In this document: positions 44,303 through 53,344 of the stretch, piece by piece
Layout of the letters: each line of letters opens with the position of its first letter
Numbering within the stretch: the stretch's first letter is position 1
DNA from: Paramicrobacterium agarici
GTDB lineage: Bacteria; Actinomycetota; Actinomycetes; Actinomycetales; Microbacteriaceae
Direction of reading: 5' to 3'
Assembly: GCF_002563955.1 (NCBI RefSeq)
Contig: NZ_PDJE01000001.1
Span: forward strand, 496,001-560,000
Length of the DNA: 64,000 bases
Position numbers and translations under genes: made by a program
The notes under the pieces: generated by a model
What the model saw: only the letters and a program-made list of their open reading frames with translations
Databases searched by the model: none
Told to the model about the DNA's origin: nothing

Positions 44303-45759
44303 ACAAGGAGTTCAAGCGCGTGAGCGTCGTCGTCGTGGCAATGTTTCTCGCGCTGTTCGTGTCGACAACCGTGATTCAGGGAATTCAAGCGGATGCTCTC
44401 GCCGCAGACCCGCGCAACACGCGAACCCTCTACGACAGCTACCAGACCGAGCGCGGCGCGATTCTCGCGGGCGACACGGTTCTGGCGACGTCCAAGCCGA
44501 CGGGCGACCGCTTCGTGTACCAGCGGGAATACCCACAGGGCGAGAAGTACGCGGCGATCACCGGATACTTCAACCCGACGCAGGGCTCGTCCGGCCTCGA
44601 ACACGCGATGAACCAGTACCTCTCGGGTACGTCGAACTCGCAGTTCCTCGACACGCTCAACCAGATCATCGCGGGTCAGGACCCCAAGGGTGCCGCCGTC
44701 GAGGTGACGGTCGATCCAAAGGTTCAGGATGCTGCGTGGGAGGCGATGCAGGGCTATACGGGCGGGCTCGTCGCTCTTGAACCGAAGACCGGTCGCGTTC
44801 TCGCCATGGTGACGACGCCGACGTACGACCCCAACGCGCTTGCGGTGCACGACGGCGAGGCCGTGCTCAAAACGTATGACCAGCTGCTCGAGGACGCCGG
44901 AAAGCCGCTGTACAACCGCGCCATTGCCGGAGACCAGAATCCGCCCGGCTCGACGTTCAAGGTTGTCGTCGCCGCCGCGGCATTCGCCTCGGGCGATTAC
45001 ACCCCGGAATCCACGCTTCCCAACCCGGCGTCGTACACGCTGCCGGGCACGTCGACGAAGGTCTACAACTCAAACCGCGGAACGTGCGGACCGGGCGACG
45101 AAGTGACGATTTCGGACGCGATCCGCCTGAGCTGCAACATCCCCATGGCCGAGCTCGGTGTGGAACTCGGCGACGAGGTCATCCGCGAGACCGCAGAGTC
45201 GTTCGGTTTCAACGACGAGAACATCACGATTCCGCTGCAGTGCGGGACGAGCCACTACCCGCAAGAGGGGCTGAACGATGCCCAGACGGCGCTGTCGGCG
45301 TTCGGCCAGGGTGACGTGAGGTCAACGCCGCTGCAGATGGCGATGGTCTCGGCGGGCATCGCCAACGAGGGCACAGTGATGCAGCCGACGCTCGTTGACC
45401 GGGTTACGGGGCGCAACCTCGAGGTGCTGCAGAGCTTCACACCCTCGGTATACAACGAGGCCACACCCCCCGATGTGGCGGCAGATGTGTCTGCCGCCAT
45501 GCAGCTCAGCGTCCGAAGCGGGGCCGCGAGTAATGCCACAATAGACGGAGTCAATGTGGCGGGAAAAACGGGCACGGCCGAGAACGGGTCCGACGAGCCA
45601 TACTCCCTGTGGTTCACCGGATTCGCCCCCGCGGACAACCCTCAGGTTGCAGTAGCAGTCGTAATTGAAGATGGTGGCGGAAAGGGCCAGTCCGGAAGCG
45701 GCAACGAAATTGCCGCACCGGTCGCCAAAAAGGTAATCGAGGCGGTGCTGAACGAATGA
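44299..45759 (+). CDS. pbpA: Penicillin-binding protein 2 (class B transpeptidase) PbpA
   Basis: 486 residues. N-terminal membrane anchor (residues ~8-28), a short dimerisation region, and the transpeptidase domain with Ser218 (STFK), Ser278 (SCN) and Lys423 (KTGT). It crosslinks peptidoglycan together with RodA. ATG 44299 overlaps the rodA stop by four bases, showing translational coupling. Confidence 0.95.
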   Translation: MNKEFKRVSVVVVAMFLALFVSTTVIQGIQADALAADPRNTRTLYDSYQTERGAILAGDTVLATSKPTGDRFVYQREYPQGEKYAAITGYFNPTQGSSGLEHAMNQYLSGTSNSQFLDTLNQIIAGQDPKGAAVEVTVDPKVQDAAWEAMQGYTGGLVALEPKTGRVLAMVTTPTYDPNALAVHDGEAVLKTYDQLLEDAGKPLYNRAIAGDQNPPGSTFKVVVAAAAFASGDYTPESTLPNPASYTLPGTSTKVYNSNRGTCGPGDEVTISDAIRLSCNIPMAELGVELGDEVIRETAESFGFNDENITIPLQCGTSHYPQEGLNDAQTALSAFGQGDVRSTPLQMAMVSAGIANEGTVMQPTLVDRVTGRNLEVLQSFTPSVYNEATPPDVAADVSAAMQLSVRSGAASNATIDGVNVAGKTGTAENGSDEPYSLWFTGFAPADNPQVAVAVVIEDGGGKGQSGSGNEIAAPVAKKVIEAVLNE

Positions 45760-47561
45760 GACCCATGGCAGGGGTGACCTTCGGCGGGCGATACGAGTTG
45801 GAGTCTCGCATCGCCATCGGAGGCATGGGCGAAGTCTGGAAAGCGACAGACAACGTCATCGGCCGTACGGTCGCCATCAAGATTCTCAAAGACGAGTACA
45901 TGGGCGACCCGGGCTTTCTCGAGCGCTTCCGCGCCGAGGCCAGGCACGCTGCACTCGTCAACCACGAGGGCATCGCCAACGTCTTCGACTACGGCGAAGA
46001 GAACGGCTCGGCCTTTCTCGTCATGGAGCTCGTTCCGGGCGAGGCGCTGTCATCGACGCTCGAACGTGAGCACGTGCTGTCCACAGATGCCACTCTCGAC
46101 ATCGTGGCGCAGACCGCAGCCGCCCTGCAGGCCGCGCACACCGCTGGCCTTGTGCACCGCGACATCAAGCCGGGAAACCTGCTGATCACCCCCGATCGTC
46201 GCGTGAAGATCACCGACTTCGGCATCGCGCGCATCGCCGACCAGGTTCCGCTCACGGCGACCGGTCAGGTGATGGGCACCGTGCAGTACCTCTCGCCGGA
46301 GCAGGCGTCAGGGCACCCGGCCTCGCCGGCGACCGACATCTATTCGCTCGGCATCGTCGCCTACGAATGCCTGGCGGGCAAGCGCCCCTTCACGGGCGAA
46401 TCGCAAGTGGCGATCGCGATGGCGCAGATCAACGACGCGCCGCCCGAGCTTCCTGCGACCGTCGCAGAGCCGGTGCGCAACCTCGTGTTCTCGATGATCG
46501 CGAAGAACCCCGACGACCGACCCGCGTCGACGGCGCACGTCGTGCGCGCTGCCAACGCTTTGCGCCGCGGCGACGTTTCGGCGGCGACCGCCGCGGTTCC
46601 CGCTGTCGGCGAGGGCACGGGCGGGACCAGCATTCTGCCCGGTGGCAACGACGACGCCACCCAGGTGATCAGCGAGCACGAAGACACCGGCACCGCGTCG
46701 CTGCCCGTCGCCGGCGAAGAGGGTGAAGACGGCGAAAAGAAGAAGAAGCGCAGCCCGTGGACGTGGCCGCTCATCGTTCTGATCGCCGTGCTCGCGCTCG
46801 TGCTAGCCGGGACCATCTTTGCGCTCGTCAATATGAACGCGGACCCGAATGCTGGTGAGACATCCACGCCTCCGAGTACTGATACCTCGTCACCGCGCGA
46901 AACGACGACTGAACCGACGCCCGAGAACACGCGTGTCTCGATCGACAAGGCCGACTTCGTCGGGCTGTCGTACGACGATGCCGCTGCGAAGCTTTCTGAC
47001 CTCGGTCTCAAGGCCGAGAAGCAAGTGGGCGACGCGGCGTCGTCGGCCGACCAGGTGAACACGGTCTACGATGTGAACCCGTTTGGCCGGGTGAACCCCG
47101 GGGAGACGGTGACGCTCACGGTGTACGGCGAGGTGCCTCCCCCCGAGACGCCGCCTGCACCAGACGCTCCGGCCGTGGAGGGCTGCACAGGCTCTGATTG
47201 TTCGGTCGACGGCGTCGAGGGGCAAGACACCACCATCAGAGTGACGTGGAACCCGTACAGGCAGTGTCCGGCTGGCGAGCCCACCAACTACCAGGTGTCG
47301 GCGCCCGGCGCTAACCCGTCTTCGGTCGATGTTCAGCCCAGTGGAAGCATGAGCACCAACCTGACGATTCCCGCCGGAACCGATTCAGTCAGCGTCTCGC
47401 TCATCGTTTTCTGCGACGACGTCAAGTCCGATCCCTCGGACTCGACGAACGTCACGGTGAACCGATCCGGCGGTGACGGGGGCGGCACCGAGGGCGACCC
47501 GAACACAAGCGGTGACCTGAGTTCGCTGCCGCCGAACGACAAGGCGACGTCGCGCCGATAA
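45756..47561 (+). CDS. pknA: Ser/Thr protein kinase PknA-like, with PASTA and C-terminal domain
   Basis: 601 residues. Kinase domain ~10-275 with GGMGEVW, catalytic loop [15 protein letters not shown] and SPEQASG; membrane helix ~330-355 after KKKKRSPW; one PASTA-like repeat ~390-460 ([24 protein letters not shown]); then a fibronectin-like C-terminal part (~470-570) with cysteine pairs. Mycobacterial PknA lacks a PASTA domain, so this version is larger. Overlaps pbpA by ATGA. Confidence 0.92.
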   Translation: MRPMAGVTFGGRYELESRIAIGGMGEVWKATDNVIGRTVAIKILKDEYMGDPGFLERFRAEARHAALVNHEGIANVFDYGEENGSAFLVMELVPGEALSSTLEREHVLSTDATLDIVAQTAAALQAAHTAGLVHRDIKPGNLLITPDRRVKITDFGIARIADQVPLTATGQVMGTVQYLSPEQASGHPASPATDIYSLGIVAYECLAGKRPFTGESQVAIAMAQINDAPPELPATVAEPVRNLVFSMIAKNPDDRPASTAHVVRAANALRRGDVSAATAAVPAVGEGTGGTSILPGGNDDATQVISEHEDTGTASLPVAGEEGEDGEKKKKRSPWTWPLIVLIAVLALVLAGTIFALVNMNADPNAGETSTPPSTDTSSPRETTTEPTPENTRVSIDKADFVGLSYDDAAAKLSDLGLKAEKQVGDAASSADQVNTVYDVNPFGRVNPGETVTLTVYGEVPPPETPPAPDAPAVEGCTGSDCSVDGVEGQDTTIRVTWNPYRQCPAGEPTNYQVSAPGANPSSVDVQPSGSMSTNLTIPAGTDSVSVSLIVFCDDVKSDPSDSTNVTVNRSGGDGGGTEGDPNTSGDLSSLPPNDKATSRR

Positions 47562-47682
47562 CGGAACGTCACGATCCAGGCCAGCGTTCAGGGATTCCGG
47601 CGACTGTCCAGCATCCGCCCGATAAGCTATACGCGTTCAATGCCCCGACAGGGGCGGTGTCCGACGATTCGGAGTTCATGGG

Positions 47683-49518
47683 GTGGTTGACGAAGAGCGG
47701 ATTCTCGCCGGACGGTACCGCGTCGGTTCCGTCATCGGGCGGGGAGGCATGGCGGTCGTCTATAAGGGGCGCGACACCAAGCTCGGCCGCAACGTCGCCA
47801 TCAAGATTCTCAAGTCTGAGCTCGCGAGCGACCCGGCCTTCCGCACCCGCTTTCGGCAAGAGGCCCAGGCCGCATCGCGCATGTCTCACTCGAGCATCGT
47901 TCGCGTGTACGACGCAGGCGAAGAGTCCGTGCGACGCGAGAACGGCGAGGTCGAGCGCGAACCCTTCATCGTCATGGAGTACGTGCAGGGGTACCAGCTC
48001 AAGGATCTGATCGCCAAGGGTCCGCTCGACGTCGACGAAGCCATCCGCATCACGCAGGACATCCTCACCGCCCTCGAATATTCGCACCGCGCGGGGGTCG
48101 TTCACCGGGACATCAAGCCGGGCAACGTCATGATCACAGCGGACGGCACCGTTAAGGTCATGGACTTCGGCATTGCGCGCGCCGTGAGCGACACCTCCTC
48201 GACCGTCGCCCAGACAACGCAGATTCTCGGGACCGCCTCGTACTTCTCGCCAGAGCAGGCAAAGGGCGAAACCGTCGACGCGCGCACCGACATCTACTCG
48301 GCAACAGTCGTGCTCTTCGAGATGCTCACGGGACGCCCGCCGTTCGTCGGCGACACCGCGGTCTCTGTTGCGTACCAGCACGTGAGCGAGACGCCCACCA
48401 AGCCGTCGACGATCAACAGCGCCGTGACGGCAGCACTCGACAAGGTCGTGCTCACCGGGCTCGCAAAGGACCGCTTTCAGCGCTACCAGACGGCGAGCGA
48501 CTTCAGCGAGGCGCTCGACATGGCCGCGGGCGGACACATTCCGGTCGACACCGTCGCCGTCTCTCACGACGACGATGTCGCGACCGAGCTCTTCGGGGCC
48601 GCGCCGCCGCCCGTCAACGACACCGAGCAGGCGCTACGGCAGCTGACGAACGACGAAACGGTGACGCGCACGCAGCGGCGCCCACCCGTGGTGTGGATCT
48701 GGGCTGGCGTCACCGTCGTCGCGGTGATCATGCTCGCCGTGCTGTGGTGGGTGATGACGTTGCCTCAGGCCGCGCAGATCCCGTCGGCATCTCGCACGAT
48801 TCCCACTCTCGCTGGTGCCACGTGGGAGAGCGCAGAGAAGACGCTCACCGACCTCGACTTGCTGCCCACGAAGTACGAGCAATCGAGCACCGAGGTGCCC
48901 GCGGGCGAGGTGATCTCGGTCGACCCCGAAGCGGGAACGCGCGTGGAACCCGACACTCAGGTGAAGGTGTACGTCTCGACCGGGGCCGAGCTGAATCCGA
49001 TTCCCGACGTGGCGAACATGTCACTCGACGATGCCAGGGCAGAGATCGAGGATGCCGGGCTCGAAGTGGGCTCGATCACCTCTGAGAACTCTGCGTCAGT
49101 TCCCGCAGACACCGTGCTCTCGACGTCGCCGGAGATCGGCGAGGAAGTTGCCGAGGGAACGACGATCGACATCGTGATCTCAGACGGCATGGTGACGGTA
49201 CCCGATATGACGGGCAAGGCGCTCGACACCGCGCGGCAGGAGCTTGAGGGCGAGAAGTACGCGCTCACGGTGATCGATGTCGCCGATTCGTCGTGCGTCG
49301 CTGAAGACGGCAGCCCCGTAACCGAGCAGTCGATCGGCCCAGGAGAGGTTCCCCAGCACTCGACGATCGAGCTGACCTATTGCTCAGGCTCGGCCGAAGA
49401 GGGCGGCGATAGTGGCAATGGCAACGGCGGCGGAAACAACGGCAAGGGCAATGGGAACAGCGGCAACGGTCAGAGCGCGCCGAACACGCAGGGCGTTCTG
49501 GGTCGCGAGAACCGCTGA
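47683..49518 (+). CDS. pknB: Ser/Thr protein kinase PknB, PASTA-containing
   Basis: 611 residues. Kinase domain ~10-275 ([44 protein letters not shown]), membrane helix ~343-365 (WIWAGVTVVAVIMLAVLWWV), three PASTA repeats (~375-570) and a Gly/Asn-rich tail (GNGNGGGNNGKGNGNS). PASTA domains sense muropeptides and lipid II. Start GTG 47683; separated from pknA by 120 bp that may hold its own promoter. It controls cell shape and division with FhaA, FhaB and PstP. Confidence 0.95.
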   Translation: MVDEERILAGRYRVGSVIGRGGMAVVYKGRDTKLGRNVAIKILKSELASDPAFRTRFRQEAQAASRMSHSSIVRVYDAGEESVRRENGEVEREPFIVMEYVQGYQLKDLIAKGPLDVDEAIRITQDILTALEYSHRAGVVHRDIKPGNVMITADGTVKVMDFGIARAVSDTSSTVAQTTQILGTASYFSPEQAKGETVDARTDIYSATVVLFEMLTGRPPFVGDTAVSVAYQHVSETPTKPSTINSAVTAALDKVVLTGLAKDRFQRYQTASDFSEALDMAAGGHIPVDTVAVSHDDDVATELFGAAPPPVNDTEQALRQLTNDETVTRTQRRPPVVWIWAGVTVVAVIMLAVLWWVMTLPQAAQIPSASRTIPTLAGATWESAEKTLTDLDLLPTKYEQSSTEVPAGEVISVDPEAGTRVEPDTQVKVYVSTGAELNPIPDVANMSLDDARAEIEDAGLEVGSITSENSASVPADTVLSTSPEIGEEVAEGTTIDIVISDGMVTVPDMTGKALDTARQELEGEKYALTVIDVADSSCVAEDGSPVTEQSIGPGEVPQHSTIELTYCSGSAEEGGDSGNGNGGGNNGKGNGNSGNGQSAPNTQGVLGRENR

Positions 49519-49533
49519 GCCGGCGGGCGCTCG

Positions 49534-50193
49534 TTAGGCGGTTGCTGCGGGCGCAGCATCCGTGGTCATGAGCGGATGCAACTCGGATGCTCGAGCTGCA
49601 GCCCCGGCAAGCCCGACGGTCTCGAGCCAATTGCCGAGCATGCGGTAGCCGCCCTCGGTGAGCACGCTCTCGGGGTGAAACTGCACGCCGAAGATCGGGC
49701 GGCTGCGGTGATGCAGGCCCATGATGACGCCGCCGTGCGTTCGGCTGTTCACAACGAGATCGTCGGGAACGGTTCCGTCAACGACGGCGAGCGAGTGATA
49801 GCGGGTCGCGGTGAATGGCTGCGGAACACCGTCGTAGAACGGGCTCTCGTCGTGCACCACCTGCGACGTCTTGCCGTGCATGAGCTCTTCGGCGTTCGTC
49901 ACGACTCCGCCGAACGCCTCGGCGATGGCCTGGTGCCCGAGACACACGCCGAGCAGCGGCTGCCGCGAGGCGACGGCGGCATGCACGAGCGGGATCGAGA
50001 CGCCGGCATCAGCGGGCTTGCCTGGACCGGGCGACAGCAGCACGCCGTCAAACCGGGCCGCGTGCGCGACAGCATCCGTGTCGCTGAATGCGTCGTTGCG
50101 CACAACCTCGGTCTCAGCGCCGATCTGCTGCAGATAGCCGTTGAGCGTGTACACGAAGCTGTCGTAGTTGTCGACAACGAGAACGCGGGTCAT
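49534..50193 (-). CDS. Glutamine amidotransferase, anthranilate/aminodeoxychorismate synthase component II
   Basis: 219 residues, class I glutamine amidotransferase with Cys84 (GVCLGHQA), and HPES near residue 173. It releases ammonia from glutamine for a TrpE/PabB partner, not encoded nearby. In Mycobacterium the equivalent gene next to pknB is called trpG; here pabA is equally possible. The minus-strand -10 TAGAAT (50206-50201) puts transcription start one base before the ATG. Confidence 0.9.
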   Translation of the reverse strand: MTRVLVVDNYDSFVYTLNGYLQQIGAETEVVRNDAFSDTDAVAHAARFDGVLLSPGPGKPADAGVSIPLVHAAVASRQPLLGVCLGHQAIAEAFGGVVTNAEELMHGKTSQVVHDESPFYDGVPQPFTATRYHSLAVVDGTVPDDLVVNSRTHGGVIMGLHHRSRPIFGVQFHPESVLTEGGYRMLGNWLETVGLAGAAARASELHPLMTTDAAPAATA

Positions 50194-50203
50194 GACAGAG
50201 ATT

Positions 50204-50362
50204 CTATTCGTCGAGCGTGGCGTCAGGCACCGGAATGAGCGTCTGCACCCACGGGAACACGAACGCGAACAGCAGGTACAGCACGGCCGCGATGAGCACG
50301 AGAAGAATGATGAGCTTCACGATGACCGGGCCGGGCAAGACGCGCCAGAGTGCTGCGTACAC
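50204..50362 (-). CDS. Small membrane protein between sortase and amidotransferase
   Basis: 52 residues from GTG 50362: one long membrane helix (VIVKLIILLVLIAAVLYLLFAFVFPWV) and a short acidic tail. It follows the sortase stop after two bases, so translation is coupled. Short ORFs like this are common at this place in Microbacteriaceae-like genomes; function unknown. Confidence 0.7.
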   Translation of the reverse strand: MYAALWRVLPGPVIVKLIILLVLIAAVLYLLFAFVFPWVQTLIPVPDATLDE

Positions 50363-50364
50363 GA

Positions 50365-51168
50365 TCAGTTCTCCAGATCTTCGGTGAGGGATGCTGGCGG
50401 GCCAACAGCCGCTGGCGTGAACGACTCGAGCGTGCCGTAGGCGATGATGCGCTCGGCCGCCGAGAACATGGGACTGCACGCGGTGAGCGTGATGAAGCTG
50501 TCGGTGATCTCGGCGGTGTCGCTCTGCGGAACCGGATTGAGCACGTCGACCGCTTGCGGCGTGACGTACTCGAGAGTGCGGAAGCGGTACGTGTACCAGC
50601 CGTCTTTCGTCTGCAGCACGATCGCGTCGCCGACGCGGAGCTCCGCGATCTGATTGAGCGGCTTTCCGTAGGTGGTGCGGTGCCCCGCGAGTGCGAAGTT
50701 GCCCGGCTCTCCCGGCGCCTGAGTGTTGAGGTAGTGGCCCAGACCGATCGGGTCGAGCGTGCCCGAGCGCGTCACCCCGCCCGCGACGTCGGCCGCATAG
50801 TCGTCGCCGAAGCGCGGGATGAGCATGACGCCGAAGATCTCGGTGTCCGCCGCCGGTTCGGGGACCACCGGTTCATACACCGTCTCGCCGCCCTCGGTGC
50901 TGAGCGGCTCAGGCGCGGGTGGCGCGTCGGCGAGCCACTCTTGTGCACGATCGTGGGCAAGGTCGTTCTGCTCGGCTCTGACAATGATGTCGTTGAGCCA
51001 CAGCTGCCAGAACAGAAACAGAAGAATGAGAACGCCAGCCGTGATCAGCAGCTCACCGAGCACGCCGACGACCGTCACGCGTGGGCGCGGCCTTTCCGGT
51101 GTGCGCCGAGCAGTCGCGCGTCTGCGCTCACGACGGGAGCCGACAGCATCCGGAGCGCCATGTACCAT
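50365..51168 (-). CDS. Class E sortase
   Basis: 267 residues. An N-terminal membrane helix (GELLITAGVLILLFLFWQLWL) and the sortase fold with catalytic His (LAGHRTTYG), Cys (LTACSP) and Arg (ERIIAYG). Sortases attach proteins with LPXTG-like signals to the wall; class E prefers LAXTG. This is the only sortase in the window and lies 2.2 kb from the LPATG-tailed ubiquitin-like gene. Minus-strand -10 TAGAAT (51181-51176) gives a near-leaderless start at 51168. Confidence 0.92.
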   Translation of the reverse strand: MVHGAPDAVGSRRERRRATARRTPERPRPRVTVVGVLGELLITAGVLILLFLFWQLWLNDIIVRAEQNDLAHDRAQEWLADAPPAPEPLSTEGGETVYEPVVPEPAADTEIFGVMLIPRFGDDYAADVAGGVTRSGTLDPIGLGHYLNTQAPGEPGNFALAGHRTTYGKPLNQIAELRVGDAIVLQTKDGWYTYRFRTLEYVTPQAVDVLNPVPQSDTAEITDSFITLTACSPMFSAAERIIAYGTLESFTPAAVGPPASLTEDLEN

Positions 51169-51213
51169 GGGGCTGATTCTACTGATGCCCGATGTATAGA
51201 TAGAATGGCTGGC

Positions 51214-51471
51214 ATGGCACGCACGAAGAACAAGGCCGCAGCTGCACGCGCGCAACAGCAGCAGCAAGCTCAGCGCAGCGGCGACGACGCGCCGAACCCG
51301 GTGTGGTTCAAGCCGGTCATGTTCGGCTTCATGCTGATCGGACTCGCCTGGATCATCGTCTTCTACCTCTCGCAGGGTCTTCTGCCCATCGCGGCGCTCG
51401 GTTCATGGAACATCCTGGTCGGCTTCGGCATCGCCTTCATCGGATTCTTGATGACCACGCGCTGGCGATAG
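51214..51471 (+). CDS. crgA: Cell division protein CrgA
   Basis: 85 residues with a basic, glutamine-rich start (RTKNKAAAARAQQQQQ) and two membrane helices (WFKPVMFGFMLIGLAWIIVFYL and ILVGFGIAFIGFLM). CrgA recruits FtsI and regulates the septum in actinobacteria. -10 TAGAAT (51201-51206) places transcription start one base before ATG 51214. Divergent from the sortase with a 45-bp promoter region. Confidence 0.93.
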   Translation: MARTKNKAAAARAQQQQQAQRSGDDAPNPVWFKPVMFGFMLIGLAWIIVFYLSQGLLPIAALGSWNILVGFGIAFIGFLMTTRWR

Positions 51472-51539
51472 CCGCACACACACGTACTGCGCAGGGCCTC
51501 CACTCCGGTGGGGGCCCTGAGTTACGTTGCGGCGCCCTC

Positions 51540-51606
51540 ATGGGTGAATTGCAGAAAATGGTGGTCGTGGATGCCGTCTGGCGCTGCCACTTTCTGCAAC
51601 TCACCA
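51540..51606 (-). terminator. Terminator of the flavin reductase gene
   Basis: Arms near 51541-51563 and 51587-51606 pair over 19 bases with two A/C mismatches read on the plus strand; on the minus strand these become G/U wobble pairs, so the stem is better in the minus-strand transcript. It follows the stop at 51615. Confidence 0.55.
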
Positions 51607-51614
51607 GCCGCGGG

Positions 51615-52151
51615 TCAACGTCGCTGCGTCGTGCCGTACTCCGAGCGGTAGTGGACGAGCGGAGTGGCGTCGTGGTCGTCGCTGCGCCCCATGGCGACGA
51701 CCTCGCCGACGACGAGCGTGTGAGTTGCAGCGTCGTGCACCGCCGTCGTGCGGCACTCGAACCAGGCGACGCAGCCGTCAATAATCGCCGGCGCGCCGAG
51801 TTCCCGCCGCCAGTGCGGGGTGCGCGCGAGCAGACCACGCAGCGGTGCGCCCAGCTCTCCGAGCTCGTCGGCGATTGTGCGCTGGTCGCTCGCGAGAAGA
51901 CTGAGCGCCCAGCGCCCCGCCTCGTCCACCGCCTCTGCCGTGCGCGAGAGCCCGTAGAGACTCACGAGCATCGTCGGCGGATCGTACGAGACCGAGAGGT
52001 AGTCGGTCACCGTCGTGGCGTGGTCATAGCGACCGACGACGGTCGAGACAACGGCGACCCCCTTCGCGGCGCGGCCCGACAGCATCCGGTAGCTGTCACG
52101 CACCGAGCGGTCGAGCGCGGAGGAGTCGACGTCGATGACCTCGTGCGTCAT
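51615..52151 (-). CDS. Flavin reductase-like domain protein
   Basis: 178 residues of the PF01613 flavin reductase family: SYRMLSGRAAKGVAVVSTV, TDYLSVSYDPPTMLVSLYGLS, and FECRTTAVHDAATHTLVVGEVV. It supplies reduced flavin. Its ATG overlaps the stop of the siderophore-interacting protein gene (ATGA), so it probably works with it. Confidence 0.9.
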   Translation of the reverse strand: MTHEVIDVDSSALDRSVRDSYRMLSGRAAKGVAVVSTVVGRYDHATTVTDYLSVSYDPPTMLVSLYGLSRTAEAVDEAGRWALSLLASDQRTIADELGELGAPLRGLLARTPHWRRELGAPAIIDGCVAWFECRTTAVHDAATHTLVVGEVVAMGRSDDHDATPLVHYRSEYGTTQRR

Positions 52152-52978
52152 CAGTCGGGGTCACTCGGATCGAGCGGGGCGTGGTGGTCGAGGTTGACGA
52201 TGCCGCGCTTCCAGTACCCCTCGACCTCGACCTGCTCTTTGGGAAGGCCGAGGTCGCGACGGAAGTAGCGGCGCACGTCGACGAGCTCATTCGCCTCGCC
52301 CGCTGCCCAGACGAACGTGTCGTCGCCGATGGATCCGAGCGAGCGTACGGCCTCGATGAGCTGACCGGGACCGTCTTCGCGGTACAGCACCTCGACGTTT
52401 GTGCGTGTGCGGTGCTCGCCGGTGAGGTAGCTTTCGGCGTCTTCGTCGTGCACCTGCACGATCGACGTCACCTTGACGTCAGGCGGCAGCATCCGCAGCC
52501 ATCGACTGAAGGCGGGCAATGCCGTCTCATCGGCGATCAGCACGACGCGAGCGATGCCGTCGGGAACGAGCTTCGAGCCGCGCGGTCCGCCGATGCCGAG
52601 CTGCAGACCGGGGTGAACGTGCGCCGCGAACGACGTGGCGGGAGCCTCATCGCCGTGCACGACGAAGTCGATGTCGAGCTCGGGCACGCCGCCGGTGCCG
52701 TTTTCGCGGAACGCGAGCGGAGTGAAGTCTCGCGAGAGAATGAGGCCGTCTGTCGGCCGTTTGAGCCCATCGGCAGTGACTTCCGGGGTCGTCAGGTCGC
52801 CCGTCTCCGGGTCGGGAAAGAACAGCTTGACGTGGTCGTTGGGCCCAAGCGCCGTGAACCCGCGCAGGCTCTCGCCGAACACCGTGACGCGCACCATCGA
52901 ATCGTTCAGCCATTCAACGCGCTGAACTGTCGTGCGGCGCACGGCCAGCTCGTGACGTCTGCGTTCACGGGTGATCAT
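52151..52978 (-). CDS. Siderophore-interacting protein (FAD-dependent ferric reductase)
   Basis: 275 residues of the SIP family: FAD-binding domain (~15-125) and NAD(P)H-binding C-terminal domain. GGPRGSKLVPDGIARVVLIADETALPAFSRWLRMLP is the diagnostic region, and the tail GYWKRG is conserved. It reduces ferric siderophores to release iron. Start ATG 52978 after GAGGAAGGATGCC. Probably part of the same iron economy as the uptake operon at 8-12 kb. Confidence 0.92.
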   Translation of the reverse strand: MITRERRRHELAVRRTTVQRVEWLNDSMVRVTVFGESLRGFTALGPNDHVKLFFPDPETGDLTTPEVTADGLKRPTDGLILSRDFTPLAFRENGTGGVPELDIDFVVHGDEAPATSFAAHVHPGLQLGIGGPRGSKLVPDGIARVVLIADETALPAFSRWLRMLPPDVKVTSIVQVHDEDAESYLTGEHRTRTNVEVLYREDGPGQLIEAVRSLGSIGDDTFVWAAGEANELVDVRRYFRRDLGLPKEQVEVEGYWKRGIVNLDHHAPLDPSDPD

Positions 52979-53065
52979 CGGGGCATCCTTCCTCTTACCT
53001 ACGTCCCCCAGCGTACGCGTCGGGCAGCTGGCCCAAGTCGACGTGGCGGATGCTGCGCGGCGACG

Positions 53066-53344
53066 AACTACACACATGTAGTTCTCCCCACCTGTTGATA
53101 ACCCCTGTGAGTAACTTCTGCGGAGCGCTCAGCGCAGTAACTTCTCTGGACGGTGTCGAGTTACAGCCCTGTAATTCTCCACAGTGTGGACAAGGCTGTG
53201 GATAACTATGGGGAGGAATTGTGGGCGCGCTGTGAAAAACAACTGGGGATATGTGGACAACGTGTGGACAGAACAGGCCTTTCCTCCCTGGCGACGCCCG
53301 AACGTGGGCCAGCACGCGGCTACTCAGGGCATTAAGGTGAGAGC
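53066..53344. other. AT-rich intergenic region with clustered DnaA boxes and iterated motifs (putative oriC or DnaA-titration site)
   Basis: Boxes matching TTATCCACA or TTGTCCACA exactly: 53185-53193, 53197-53205 and 53252-53260 (all as TGTGGANAA on the plus strand). One-mismatch boxes: TGTTGATAA 53093-53101, TTCTCCACA 53175-53183, TGTGGACAG 53263-53271; weaker ones at 53106-53114 and 53231-53239. Repeats of GTARYTTCT type start at 53078, 53111, 53137 and 53171. A small dyad (53066-53072/53077-53083) is present. This density is what an origin or DnaA-binding locus shows. dnaA itself is not in the window. Confidence 0.65.
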
